Assembly: GCA_963974485.1 (NCBI GenBank)
Contig: CAXBBS010000002.1
Coordinates: forward strand, 1-64,000
Length of the DNA stretch: 64,000 bases
DNA from: JAALKW01 sp963974485
GTDB taxonomy: Bacteria > Pseudomonadota > Gammaproteobacteria > Legionellales > Legionellaceae
Direction: 5' to 3'
Shown: positions 1-7,714 of the stretch, in pieces
Layout: each line of letters begins with the position of its first letter
Numbering within the stretch: position 1 is the first letter of the stretch
Program-made: the position numbers and the translations under genes
The notes under the pieces: generated by a model
What the model was told of the DNA's origin: nothing
What the model saw: only the letters and a program-made list of their open reading frames with translations
The model's database searches: none

Positions 1-374
1 CAATTGAGTTTGAAAATTCTAAAGTAAATGTGTGCGGTTTAGGTTGACCAGATCATTATTGCTTTGCTCCATTTAAACATCAATCAAGTCCTGATGGATT
101 TGGTGCATTTGATGAGCAAATCAAGCGTGCTAAGTTATTTTGTGATGCTTATGGTTTATCTCATGAGAGTCGGCGCAGTCTACCTTTTGTTATGATAGAT
201 CGGCTCAAAGCATTATCAAGCTTTTTGTGTCAAGCAGCTGAAACAGGTGATAAGCAGTATCAACAACATATGCAAGACGGGCATCATCTAAATTATCAAA
301 ATGATATGCTATATATAGAGCGACATGAAGAATTTTTATACAGAGTCTATTGTTTGAAAAATAGGGGTGAAAAT
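1..374 (+). pseudogene. Decayed C-terminal part of an APH-type phosphotransferase
   Basis: Frame 3 from the window edge reads an acidic 'IEFENS' segment, an in-frame TGA at 45-47, then 'YCFAPF', 'RAKLFCDAYGL' and 'RRSLPFVMIDRL'. This order resembles the C-terminal half of aminoglycoside/choline-type kinases, where an IDFD-type metal-binding motif is followed by a tryptophan/tyrosine-rich helix and an 'RLFCDAYGL' segment. The stop lies inside the conserved core, so a full kinase cannot be translated through it. The frame stays open after the stop and runs directly into arfB, with no separate stop codon between them. The upstream kinase half is outside the window. Family assignment is from remembered motif patterns, so it is moderately confident; the in-frame stop is seen directly. 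Confidence 0.55.
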
Positions 375-788
375 ATGCTTAAGATCACGCCGTATGTCAC
401 AATTCCCCTAGCTGAGGTTGAGCTAACAGCTATTCGTGCCCAAGGTGCGGGTGGTCAGTATGTCAATAAAGTTTCTTCGGCGATTCATCTTCGGTTTGAT
501 GTTGAGCGGTCATCGTTGCCTGAGATTTATAAATCGAGATTGCGAGGCATTAGTGATTCTAGAATCACGTCAGATGGCGTGATTATTATCAAAGCTCAGC
601 AATACAGAACGCAAGAACAAAATAAAGCAGACGCTTTTGAGCGGCTGGTGCGTTTTATTAAGCACGCAACCACACCGCCTAAGCATCGTAAAAAAACAAA
701 ACCCTCCAAAGGTTCTATAAAAAAACGATTGGAGGGGAAGACACAGCGTGGCAAACTCAAAAAACTTCGTCAAACACCCTCTGAGTAA
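375..788 (+). CDS. arfB: Alternative ribosome-rescue factor ArfB (YaeJ), peptidyl-tRNA hydrolase
   Basis: Releases ribosomes stalled on truncated mRNA by hydrolysing peptidyl-tRNA. The catalytic GGQ motif is at residues 26-28, within 'AQGAGGQYVNKVSSAIHLRF', as in class I release factors. The C-terminal 35 residues are rich in Lys and Arg, matching the basic tail that family members insert into the empty mRNA channel. From the ATG at 375 the protein has 137 residues, the usual length (about 140). This start has a purine-rich GGGGTGA sequence just upstream. A longer frame opening at 192 would add 61 residues of phosphotransferase remnant and is unlikely to be the true start. Confidence 0.9.
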   Translation: MLKITPYVTIPLAEVELTAIRAQGAGGQYVNKVSSAIHLRFDVERSSLPEIYKSRLRGISDSRITSDGVIIIKAQQYRTQEQNKADAFERLVRFIKHATTPPKHRKKTKPSKGSIKKRLEGKTQRGKLKKLRQTPSE

Positions 789-898
789 ATTTCTGGCTAA
801 AAAGATTGGATCATACATATGAACAGAGTAAGCTAAATATCTTTAGATAATCATCTAAGAAAAAAATTGAATTCATTAAGAAAAGGATTTTAAATTAA

Positions 899-1588
899 AT
901 GAAAAAATCATTCGCTTTATTATGTTCTATTGCTTCATTATCTGCCTTTGCTGGTGGTATGGGTGATGTTGATCTTGCGCAGAAGAATACAACCTATGCT
1001 TTGATCGGTGGTGGGTATTACGGTAGTAATTTCCAGGCAAATTATACGGGTTATTTATTTGATGATTTATTTGAAAAAAAAAGCTTCAATGATACGAATA
1101 ACAGTGGTTACGGACAAATTGGTTTAGGTGCAACGGCTCATATTGGTAGCTTGGAATTTGATCATCAACTTGTGCTGAGTAAATTAGGTGAGTCTGTGAA
1201 ATTTCAAACAGGGTCCAGCAACTGGCGATTTAGTCAAAATATTGATTTTGGTTATGACTGGATGCCAAAAGTTAATTTGTTAGATAAATTAACAGGTTAT
1301 GGTATATTAGGGGTTCACTACGCACGGTTTACCTATCAAAAAACGACCTCATCTCAAACAGCTACACGATTTAATAACTACAAAGATCAAGTCGGATTTA
1401 ATTTGGGTGCGGGCTTATTCTATGCTATCTATCATCATTTTGATCTGGGTGTTAAATATCAACATTGGCAATATGGTTCAGCACAAGTGAGTGGTATGAA
1501 TCTTATTTCGAGCTTGATTGATGTACAAGATATTAAGCCTGCGTTTAATTTAATAGGGGCTGAGTTACGTTATACATTTAGCGCTTAA
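899..1588 (+). CDS. Exported outer-membrane beta-barrel protein, 229 aa
   Basis: The first 18 residues form a signal peptide (MKKS start, hydrophobic core, cleavage probably after AFA). The rest is rich in Gly, Tyr, Phe and Asn with alternating hydrophobic residues, e.g. 'YALIGGGYYGSNF', 'GYGILGVHYARFTY' and 'GLFYAIYHHFDLGVKYQHW'. The end 'LIGAELRYTFSA' resembles a final beta strand. This is the pattern of small barrels of the OmpA/opacity type found in Legionella and Coxiella. A Lys/Leu-rich spacer and an AAGGA sequence precede the ATG. The gene converges on gspK with only two bases between the stop codons and no visible terminator. No specific function can be assigned. Confidence 0.7.
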   Translation: MKKSFALLCSIASLSAFAGGMGDVDLAQKNTTYALIGGGYYGSNFQANYTGYLFDDLFEKKSFNDTNNSGYGQIGLGATAHIGSLEFDHQLVLSKLGESVKFQTGSSNWRFSQNIDFGYDWMPKVNLLDKLTGYGILGVHYARFTYQKTTSSQTATRFNNYKDQVGFNLGAGLFYAIYHHFDLGVKYQHWQYGSAQVSGMNLISSLIDVQDIKPAFNLIGAELRYTFSA

Positions 1589-1590
1589 TA

Positions 1591-2535
1591 TTAGTTTGTA
1601 TTCCAGGTTTCCTGCACGAGATGGACTGAATAGGTGCCATCTCGTGCTTTGCTACGATGTAAAACACTGTAAAGCGCGCGTTCAAATGACGGCGTTTTGA
1701 TTTGACCTATACTTAAAAAATATTCGCTTTCAAGGGTGACATGATTCACATCGATTGAAAGATTTCTTAGAATACTTCTGACTTGGTTGAGCGATTGAAT
1801 GCCTTTTTTACCTCGTGCATCGACGAGTGCTTGTACTTGCTTGGCGAGCTCTTCGGGTGAGTTCGCTTCAGCTAAAGCCGTCAAGAGTAATTCAGGTGCT
1901 GTATTAATATTTATTTTGGTGGGTGGTGGTAAAACAGTCACGTAGGAAAATAAGGCTTGATATATCTCTGGCGTGACGCCTTGAATCAGCTTAAGCTCAG
2001 TTAGGCTCGCCATCGGTTGATGTGCTGTGATATAGGCTGGCTTCTGTTTGGCGTAAAACTTATTATATTTATTGAAGTTGTGATCATTCTTATCGTTGGA
2101 CACCCAATTGCTGATTGCGTTGACGAGTTGATAAGCCTGTTTTTTTGATTCATCCTCAAGAACTTCGTTGAATAAATGATGGCACGGGGTTTTGAATTTA
2201 TTGTTATCTAGATTGTTAAGATTAAACACGGCCTGTAAATCAAAGAGTTGAGCGGATAGTTTAATGCCTGGAATTTTAGGCATGGGGCTTTCTTCCTCGG
2301 TTAGAATCAGCATCGTCGGATCACGCCCAAAGTCGCGTGTTTTAGGATTAATTAAAACGCCCATGGCCCAATATCTTAAAGCTTCTGCGGTGAGCGTGTC
2401 TTGGTCTGTGGTAAGCACAAGTCGTGTTTGCTCGATGGCGTGTTGCAGTTGCACGGTCATGGTTGTCGTTGCAATAGAAACCAAGGTCATAATAAATAAA
2501 GCGGATAACAACGCGCTGCCCCGTATTTTTATCAT
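1591..2535 (-). CDS. gspK: Type II secretion minor pseudopilin GspK
   Basis: Minor pseudopilin that caps the periplasmic pseudopilus with GspI and GspJ. The N-terminus 'RGSALLSALFIMTLVSIATT' is the class III signal and hydrophobic helix; as is usual for GspK, it lacks the Glu at position +5 of the mature protein. The large globular part (about residues 60-300) contains 'LFDLQAVFNLNNL' and two segments with helix-hairpin-helix-like spacing, one being 'NINTAPELLLTALAE', both characteristic of GspK. The length of 314 residues is normal. It is the last gene of a minus-strand cluster and overlaps gspJ by four bases, implying translational coupling. Confidence 0.92.
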   Translation of the reverse strand: MIKIRGSALLSALFIMTLVSIATTTMTVQLQHAIEQTRLVLTTDQDTLTAEALRYWAMGVLINPKTRDFGRDPTMLILTEEESPMPKIPGIKLSAQLFDLQAVFNLNNLDNNKFKTPCHHLFNEVLEDESKKQAYQLVNAISNWVSNDKNDHNFNKYNKFYAKQKPAYITAHQPMASLTELKLIQGVTPEIYQALFSYVTVLPPPTKININTAPELLLTALAEANSPEELAKQVQALVDARGKKGIQSLNQVRSILRNLSIDVNHVTLESEYFLSIGQIKTPSFERALYSVLHRSKARDGTYSVHLVQETWNTN

Positions 2536-3137
2536 GCTCCTCCTGGAATAACAAAGAGAAGGGGGATACTACCGAAATTCTTGAGTGTTAAATTTAGTTT
2601 AATCGCTCGCGGAAACGGTGGTGGTTTGTCTGTGGACTCTTCTGTCGGCGCCATCGGCCATTCAGATACCCACGTACTGTCTTTATCTAAATAAGAAAAC
2701 TCACAGCTTTCAATGTGATGCATTAAAGCTTGTTCTTGAAAATCATCGGGATTTAACGGGTCAACGCGTGTCCATGTTTTTCGAATCAGTTCGGCGTCAC
2801 CTCCACATAACAAGGCCACGCGCTTCAGCGTGCTTTTTACTTCGCTCTCATCAGGAATAACAAGACCGCCTCGCACAAACTCAGCGTAGTTTGTTTGTCC
2901 AACAAAAGATGAGCTGCCACGCTCAACGATTTGAGCAATATCACGATCCATACGTGCCACAGCAAGTTGAAGCTCTGCTAAAGGGTCTATTTTGGCTTTG
3001 AGGCGTGCGCTGGTATCAAATGAGCGACCCAATAAACCAACACTGATGGTGCCCAAAATAGCGAAAATAGCGAGAGCGATGATCACTTCTATAAGCGTGT
3101 AGCCTTTATGTTTATTAGATTTTGTAGGTTTTGACAT
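2532..3137 (-). CDS. gspJ: Type II secretion minor pseudopilin GspJ
   Basis: Pseudopilus-tip subunit. Residues 12-30 hold the prepilin signal 'GYTLIEVIIALAIFAILGT': the peptidase cuts after Gly and the Glu at +5 is present. The following region 'AELQLAVARMDRDIAQIVER' is typical of the GspJ family, where an Arg-Asp-rich helix follows the membrane segment. Total length of 201 residues matches the family. It lies three bases after gspI and overlaps gspK by four, so it belongs to one transcription unit. Confidence 0.9.
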   Translation of the reverse strand: MSKPTKSNKHKGYTLIEVIIALAIFAILGTISVGLLGRSFDTSARLKAKIDPLAELQLAVARMDRDIAQIVERGSSSFVGQTNYAEFVRGGLVIPDESEVKSTLKRVALLCGGDAELIRKTWTRVDPLNPDDFQEQALMHHIESCEFSYLDKDSTWVSEWPMAPTEESTDKPPPFPRAIKLNLTLKNFGSIPLLFVIPGGA

Positions 3138-3140
3138 AAA

Positions 3141-3509
3141 TTATAAGCCTCCAAAACCAACAAGAGGATCGCTAAAAGGGCCTGATGCGTGTTGGCTTAC
3201 GGTAATTTCAATGCGTTGCATGTTAGGAAGTGAAGTTGCAGAGCTCTTTGCTTGCCAAAACCAGGTATTACCAAAGATCGTGATTTTCTCTGTTTTGGTT
3301 CGTGTTTTTTGAACAGGGGTTAGTTTGAGTTGAACCATCGCAAGACCTTGCATCGCAACAAGATGAGACAAGGTTTTATTTTTAACACGCTCGGTGCCTT
3401 GAATGCTTTGGCTCATGACCAACAAGAGCGCGGTAAGTGCTATAGATATAATGGCAAGTGCGATAAGCACTTCTAGCAGCGTAAAAGCTTGGGTGCGTTT
3501 GGTCATCAT
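3141..3509 (-). CDS. gspI: Type II secretion minor pseudopilin GspI
   Basis: Pseudopilus-tip subunit that nucleates the GspIJK complex. The N-terminus carries the prepilin motif 'AFTLLEVLIALAIISIALTA', with Ala rather than Gly before the cleavage site and Glu at +5. The rest (122 residues in all) contains 'MVQLKLTP' and a beta-rich C-terminus ('RIEITVSQ') as in GspI. The start overlaps the end of gspH in an ATGATGA arrangement; either of the two adjacent ATG codons (3509 or 3506) could be used. Confidence 0.88.
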   Translation of the reverse strand: MMTKRTQAFTLLEVLIALAIISIALTALLLVMSQSIQGTERVKNKTLSHLVAMQGLAMVQLKLTPVQKTRTKTEKITIFGNTWFWQAKSSATSLPNMQRIEITVSQHASGPFSDPLVGFGGL

Positions 3510-4003
3510 AAATCTGGGCCTAATTTTAAATGCGTTGTCCCGTTATCATCTGCCACAACATGTGCGATATTGGGGTGTTTATTAAGACCAAAATTAATTC
3601 GAAACGGCGTGATTTCACCCGAGGCTTGAAACACCACCCAGTTTTTATTGCTGGCGCTGCTTGTTGGGTTTGTGGGATTAATATTTAAATACAGTGTAAT
3701 TTTTTTAGGGAATTGATAGGGCTTGAGCAGTGTGGAGGTGACCGGCGTCCATGTATTGGGTGGAGAAAAACGAAATATCTGATAGGAGCTGGGCGTGATT
3801 TTCATGCCATAGGTGATGGCTTCTAGAATAGCTTGATGGCGAATAAGACGTACTTTATGAATGAACCGCTGGGCCTCTGCTTGAGCTCGGCGGCTTTCTC
3901 CAAAGTCACCGAAAGCAAGCAAGGCGACACTTGCGGTGATCCCAAGAATAACGAGCACCACAAGTATCTCAATCAGGGTAAATCCGGACTTAGTGGTCCG
4001 CAT
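3506..4003 (-). CDS. gspH: Type II secretion minor pseudopilin GspH
   Basis: Pseudopilin that joins the pseudopilus body to the tip. From the ATG at 4003 the protein begins MRTTKSG and then has the prepilin signal 'GFTLIEILVVLVILGITASV' with Glu at +5. The frame is open further upstream (to 4081), but those codons lie inside gspG and would place about 26 extra residues before the cleavage site, so the 4003 start is preferred. It overlaps the gspG stop by 14 bases. The C-terminal part has beta-rich segments ('WVVFQASGEITPFRINFG') typical of the GspH/FimT fold. The length of about 165 residues is normal. Confidence 0.88.
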   Translation of the reverse strand: MRTTKSGFTLIEILVVLVILGITASVALLAFGDFGESRRAQAEAQRFIHKVRLIRHQAILEAITYGMKITPSSYQIFRFSPPNTWTPVTSTLLKPYQFPKKITLYLNINPTNPTSSASNKNWVVFQASGEITPFRINFGLNKHPNIAHVVADDNGTTHLKLGPDL

Positions 4004-4412
4004 TCCAATTCCCGACTTCAGCATTCGTCCCTTCACCACCTGGTTGTCCGCTTGCACCAAACGTAAAGATATCAATTTCACCGTGTTGGCCTGGGTTTAA
4101 ATAAATATAATCCCGGCCCCATGGATCTTTAGGCAATGATTTAAGGTAGAGAGTCCAGTTTCGTGGCGCGGGGTTTGTTGTTGGTTTTTCGACTAGTGCT
4201 AACAAGCCTTGGTCTGTACTTGGGTAAAACCCGTTATCCAGTCGGTAGAGATCAAGTGCATTTTGAATGCCAAGCACATCATGTTTTGCTTTAACAATCC
4301 GTGCATCATTCGGCCGATCGATAATTTTAGGGACGATGAGTGAAGCTAGAATTCCGAGGATCACGACAACGACCATGATCTCAATGAGTGAAAAACCACG
4401 TTGTTGCTGCAT
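3990..4412 (-). CDS. gspG: Type II secretion major pseudopilin GspG
   Basis: Main subunit of the pseudopilus. The signal 'RGFSLIEIMVVVVILGILAS' starts five residues after the initiator Met, and the Glu at +5 is present. The conserved GspG body follows: 'ALDLYRLDNGFYPSTDQGL', 'KSLPKDPWGRDYIYLNPG' and 'DIFTFGASGQPGGEGTNAEVGNW', which includes the calcium-binding C-terminal loop. The start at 4412 is chosen over 4421 because an AGGAG sequence sits nine bases upstream of it and directly abuts the alternative ATG. At 140 residues it has the usual size. It sits 32 bases downstream of gspF. Confidence 0.93.
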   Translation of the reverse strand: MQQQRGFSLIEIMVVVVILGILASLIVPKIIDRPNDARIVKAKHDVLGIQNALDLYRLDNGFYPSTDQGLLALVEKPTTNPAPRNWTLYLKSLPKDPWGRDYIYLNPGQHGEIDIFTFGASGQPGGEGTNAEVGNWNADH

Positions 4413-4444
4413 ACTTACCATCTCCTAAAAATAATAATAAAATT

Positions 4445-5644
4445 TTAACTTACGAGTTGTTCCATCGAAAATATGGGTAATAACGTCGCAAGCACAATGA
4501 ACATAATGATAGCGCCCATAAAGAGAATGACCAAAGGTTCAAGTAAGGTCAAGGCTGTATCGATTAAGCGACGAATTTCACGATCAAGATAAACCGCGGT
4601 TCGTTCCATTAACTCCGCAATTTTACCACTTTTCTCACCGCTGGCCATCAAATGCGTGGCCATGGGGGTAAAAAAAGTTGTTTTCTCTAAGGCTTGACTG
4701 ATAGGCATGCCTTCTTTGACGTGTGTGGCTGCAAGAGCAAAACTTTCTCGCATAATCAGATTAGTGATAAGGCTTGTTCCTACCCGCATGGCTTCCAATA
4801 CGCTCACGCCTGCGGCAAATAGAATCGCAAAGGTATGGCTGTAACGTGCGACGTTTGTGGTGATAATCAAATGCTTGATACCTGGAGTTTGCAATAAGCA
4901 CTGATGCCAGCGCAGTTTAATTTGCGTGTTATTTAATGCCTTCTTAAACATAACAATGCAAATAATAATACCAACAATGGCATACAAGCCCCAAGATTGA
5001 ATACCTTCGCTGAATGCAATTAAAATGCGCGTTGCAGCAGGTAATTCTTGACCACTGTTTGCAAAAACAGCAATAATTTTGGGAACAACAAACGCCAATA
5101 AAAAACCGATGATAGTGATAGATACCACAAGCATCAAGGTTGGGTAAATAAGCGCTTGTTGTATTTTTTGTTGTGTTTCTTGCTGATGTTCCGTGTAATC
5201 AGCGAGTTTATTTAAGACATCGTCTAAGCTTCCTGTTTGTTCGCCAGCAGAAACGGTCGCCCGATATAGTTCAGGAAATGCATGCGGGTATTCACCGAGC
5301 GCTTGTGCTAAACCGTAGCCTTCAAGCACTTTTGCACGCACACCAATCACGAGTTGTTGGACATGTGATTTTTGAGATTGATCACTCACACCACGCAGTG
5401 CCTCATCCAAAGGAATAGCTGCCGATAAAAGTGTTGCGAGTTGACGCGTGAACAGCGTTAAATCTTTAGCTTTAAATTGGGATTTACCATGGGCACCACG
5501 TTTTTTTGAGACAACGTTGACATGGGTTGGAATTAAGCCTTGCTGCCGAAGTAGCTGCCTTGCATGTGAGGGCGAATCGGCTTCAATAACACCTTTCGAA
5601 GTGTTACCCGAATGCTTAAGTGCCGAATATTGATAAGCGCCCAT
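4445..5644 (-). CDS. gspF: Type II secretion inner-membrane platform protein GspF
   Basis: Polytopic inner-membrane protein that couples the GspE ATPase to pseudopilus assembly. It has two repeated T2SSF domains (about residues 65-190 and 265-390), each with 'LLSAAIPLDEALRG'- or 'LFAAGVSVLEAMRVG'-type openings. Three membrane segments lie near 165-190, 215-235 and 370-395. Length of 399 residues is standard. It opens the minus-strand run F-G-H-I-J-K. The partner gspD-gspE pair is about 50 kb away in this window, as in the dispersed lsp loci of Legionella. Confidence 0.93.
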   Translation of the reverse strand: MGAYQYSALKHSGNTSKGVIEADSPSHARQLLRQQGLIPTHVNVVSKKRGAHGKSQFKAKDLTLFTRQLATLLSAAIPLDEALRGVSDQSQKSHVQQLVIGVRAKVLEGYGLAQALGEYPHAFPELYRATVSAGEQTGSLDDVLNKLADYTEHQQETQQKIQQALIYPTLMLVVSITIIGFLLAFVVPKIIAVFANSGQELPAATRILIAFSEGIQSWGLYAIVGIIICIVMFKKALNNTQIKLRWHQCLLQTPGIKHLIITTNVARYSHTFAILFAAGVSVLEAMRVGTSLITNLIMRESFALAATHVKEGMPISQALEKTTFFTPMATHLMASGEKSGKIAELMERTAVYLDREIRRLIDTALTLLEPLVILFMGAIIMFIVLATLLPIFSMEQLVS

Positions 5645-5708
5645 GATACTTTAATTATTTTATTTATATTGTGTTTAGTCTAATGGATTATGGCGGGGAT
5701 GTCATATG

Positions 5709-5744
5709 AGATATTATTATAGATATTATTATAGATATTATTTA
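5709..5744 (+). repeat. 12-bp tandem repeat (AGATATTATTAT), three units
   Basis: Two exact copies of AGATATTATTAT (5709-5720 and 5721-5732) are followed by a third diverged at its end (5733-5744). It lies in the divergent space between gspF and glnA, 80 bases before the glnA start. The very high AT content suggests a curved or easily melted segment upstream of the glnA promoter; that role is inference. Confidence 0.8.
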
Positions 5745-5824
5745 ATCAATCGTTCGTGTAGACTTTGTTTGGATACCGTTAGTCACATAATAAAAATAGC
5801 TCATCCATCTTTAGGAGAAAGATA

Positions 5825-7234
5825 ATGTCGGTCAATCAGGTGCGTGATGCAATTGCACGCCATGAAGCAAAATTTATTGATTTACGCTTTACAGATATGC
5901 GAGGCAAAGAACAACACATCACTATTCCAGTGGGTGCGTTGGACGAAACATTGCTTGAACATGGTAAGCCGATTGATGGTTCATCTTTTGGGGGATGGCA
6001 GCAGATACACGAGTCTGACTTAACGCTTTTACCCGATCTTTCTAGTATATTGCTGGATCCTTTTTATCAAGAAGCAACGTTGTTTATACGTTGTAATGTT
6101 GTTGATCCAAAAACATTGGCAGGGTATAGCCGTGATCCGCGTTCGATTGCGACGCGTGCTGAAGCTTATTTACGCTCAACAGGTATTGCAGATGAAGTCT
6201 TTTTTGGTCCAGAGCCTGAATTTTTCTTATTTGATGATGTACGTTGGGAAACGGGAATCAGTGGCGCGTTTTATAAAATCGATTCTGAGGAGGCGCAATG
6301 GAATTCTGGAACAGTTGTTGCTGGCGGTAATGTCGGTCATCGGCCACGAATTAAAGGCGGATATTTTCCTGTACCTCCGGTTGATTCATCACAAGATATT
6401 CGTTCAGCAATCTCTGAAACGCTAGAAAGTCTAAATATTATGGTTGAGGCGCATCACCATGAAGTAGCAACGGCGAACCAGTGTGAAGTTGCAACCCGCT
6501 ATAAAACCTTGGTTGAAAAAGCGGATGATATGCAAATTTTAAAATATGTTGTTCATAATGTTGCGCACATTCATGGGAAAACAGCGACGTTTATGGCTAA
6601 ACCATTGGTTGGGGATAATGGCAGTGGTATGCATTGTCATCAATCATTAGCAAAAGACGGCGTTAATATATTTGCCGGTGATGAATACGGTGGTTTGTCT
6701 GAAATGGCGATCCATTACATTGGCGGTATTATTCATCATGCCCGCGCTTTGAATGCTTTTACAAATCCTACGATTAATAGTTATAAGCGCTTATTGCCAG
6801 GCTTTGAAGCACCTGTTTTATTAGCTTATTCGGAACGTAATCGCTCGGCTTCTATTCGTATTCCTGTGATTTCCTCACCGAAAGGACGCCGTATCGAAGT
6901 GCGTTTTCCTGATCCTACGGCAAATCCGTATTTAGCTTTTTCTGCGATGATGATGGCTGGTCTTGATGGCATTAAAAATAAAATTCATCCTGGAGCTCCT
7001 ATGGATAAAAATCTTTATGATTTACCTCCTGAAGAGCTTATGGATATTCCACATGTTGCGGGATCTTTAGATGAAGCGATCAGTGCATTGCAACGTGATC
7101 ATCAGTTTTTGTTAGAAGGTGATGTGTTCAGTAAAGAATTAATTGAAGCACATATTGCACTTTGTCAGGCCGACATTGATTATTTAAGAACCATGGTTCA
7201 TCCTGCTGAGTTTGATTTGTATTATAGTAATTAA
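5825..7234 (+). CDS. glnA: Glutamine synthetase, type I
   Basis: Cytoplasmic dodecameric enzyme that makes glutamine from glutamate, ammonia and ATP. The N-terminal beta-grasp has 'DLRFTDMRGKEQHITIP'. 'PIDGSSFGGW' follows near residue 50, then metal-binding 'FFGPEPEFFLFDDV' and 'VEAHHHEVATANQCE'. 'NGSGMHCHQSL' and 'INSYKRLLPGFEAPV' form the active site. The adenylylation loop 'NLYDLPPEE' is present, with Tyr near residue 398, so control by a GlnE-type adenylyltransferase is expected. At 469 residues it equals the usual GSI-beta length. An AGGAG sequence lies seven bases before the ATG. It is transcribed alone; no nif/ntr gene flanks it and no sigma-54 site was recognised. Confidence 0.97.
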   Translation: MSVNQVRDAIARHEAKFIDLRFTDMRGKEQHITIPVGALDETLLEHGKPIDGSSFGGWQQIHESDLTLLPDLSSILLDPFYQEATLFIRCNVVDPKTLAGYSRDPRSIATRAEAYLRSTGIADEVFFGPEPEFFLFDDVRWETGISGAFYKIDSEEAQWNSGTVVAGGNVGHRPRIKGGYFPVPPVDSSQDIRSAISETLESLNIMVEAHHHEVATANQCEVATRYKTLVEKADDMQILKYVVHNVAHIHGKTATFMAKPLVGDNGSGMHCHQSLAKDGVNIFAGDEYGGLSEMAIHYIGGIIHHARALNAFTNPTINSYKRLLPGFEAPVLLAYSERNRSASIRIPVISSPKGRRIEVRFPDPTANPYLAFSAMMMAGLDGIKNKIHPGAPMDKNLYDLPPEELMDIPHVAGSLDEAISALQRDHQFLLEGDVFSKELIEAHIALCQADIDYLRTMVHPAEFDLYYSN

Positions 7235-7242
7235 GTCTCAAT

Positions 7243-7288
7243 CCTCATACGCCCTACGGGCATCTTCTCCTGCACTTTGTAGGAGAAG
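7243..7288 (+). repeat. REP-like palindromic element downstream of glnA
   Basis: Two consecutive hairpins occur just after the glnA stop. The first is GCCC-TAC-GGGC (7251-7261). The second is CTTCTCCT / AGGAGAAG, with 8-bp arms at 7264-7271 and 7281-7288 around a nine-base loop. The overall text, CCTCATACGCCCTACGGGC followed by a CTTCTCC palindrome, resembles extragenic palindromes common in proteobacteria, which protect mRNA ends or are mobilised by RAYT transposases. No good U-tract follows, so it is not a classic terminator. The family link is from memory of such elements. Confidence 0.6.
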
Positions 7289-7399
7289 ACTATCTTAATA
7301 AAGCTCAAATTTAAAGCATTGTCAATACCTGCCGTTAACTAGACTAAGTTGCTTGTTCGTTGTTTTAGTTATTGAGCTTTTAGCTCAAAGGGGAGGAGC

Positions 7400-7690
7400 A
7401 TGGAAATTATTTTTGATGGTCGTCACGATGGCCTAGAAGCCTCGGATAGTTTGATTAGCGTGATTAAATTATTCAAAGAGCGTTATCAAATCGGACAATT
7501 TAGAGAGATTCATTTATCTTTGACGCTTGTGGATGATGCGGGCGAAGATGTTGAGCTTATCGACAGTAAAACAAATCAGCCTTACCGTGTATTTGAAGTG
7601 TATCGTGATCAAAAAGCCTATCATTTTTCTCAAGGTCGAAAACAAACCAGTTTAAAACTTGTGGTTGACAATACCGATAAGACCGGTTGA
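7400..7690 (+). CDS. Hypothetical protein, 96 aa
   Basis: Not recognised. A small soluble protein without signal peptide or membrane segment. The ATG has a GGGGAGGAG ribosome binding sequence six bases upstream, which strongly supports translation. It mixes beta-like stretches ('MEIIFDGRHDG', 'IHLSLTLVDDAGEDVELID', 'RVFEVYRDQKAYHFS', 'SLKLVVDNT') with a short amphipathic helix near residues 18-32. The alternating pattern suggests a compact alpha/beta domain. The 954-residue unknown gene starts 24 bases downstream on the same strand, so the two may be co-expressed. Confidence 0.7.
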   Translation: MEIIFDGRHDGLEASDSLISVIKLFKERYQIGQFREIHLSLTLVDDAGEDVELIDSKTNQPYRVFEVYRDQKAYHFSQGRKQTSLKLVVDNTDKTG

Positions 7691-7714
7691 TATAAGTGTA
7701 CGCTTTTTGTATTT

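Noticed and set aside
45..47. In-frame TGA as a possible recoded (Trp or selenocysteine) codon
   Set aside because: Other genes in the window end normally at TGA and use TGG for Trp, and the kinase sequence around the stop is already poorly conserved. Decay is simpler.
3506..4081. Longer gspH frame starting at 4081
   Set aside because: It would overlap gspG by 92 bases and place an unusual leader before the prepilin signal; the ATG at 4003 fits the family.
5709..5744. Short tandem repeat as a CRISPR array
   Set aside because: Units are 12 bases with no spacers; no cas genes are present in the window.
5765..5791. TTGTTT/CATAAT promoter for glnA
   Set aside because: The spacing is only 15 bases and the match is weak, so no promoter was called for glnA.
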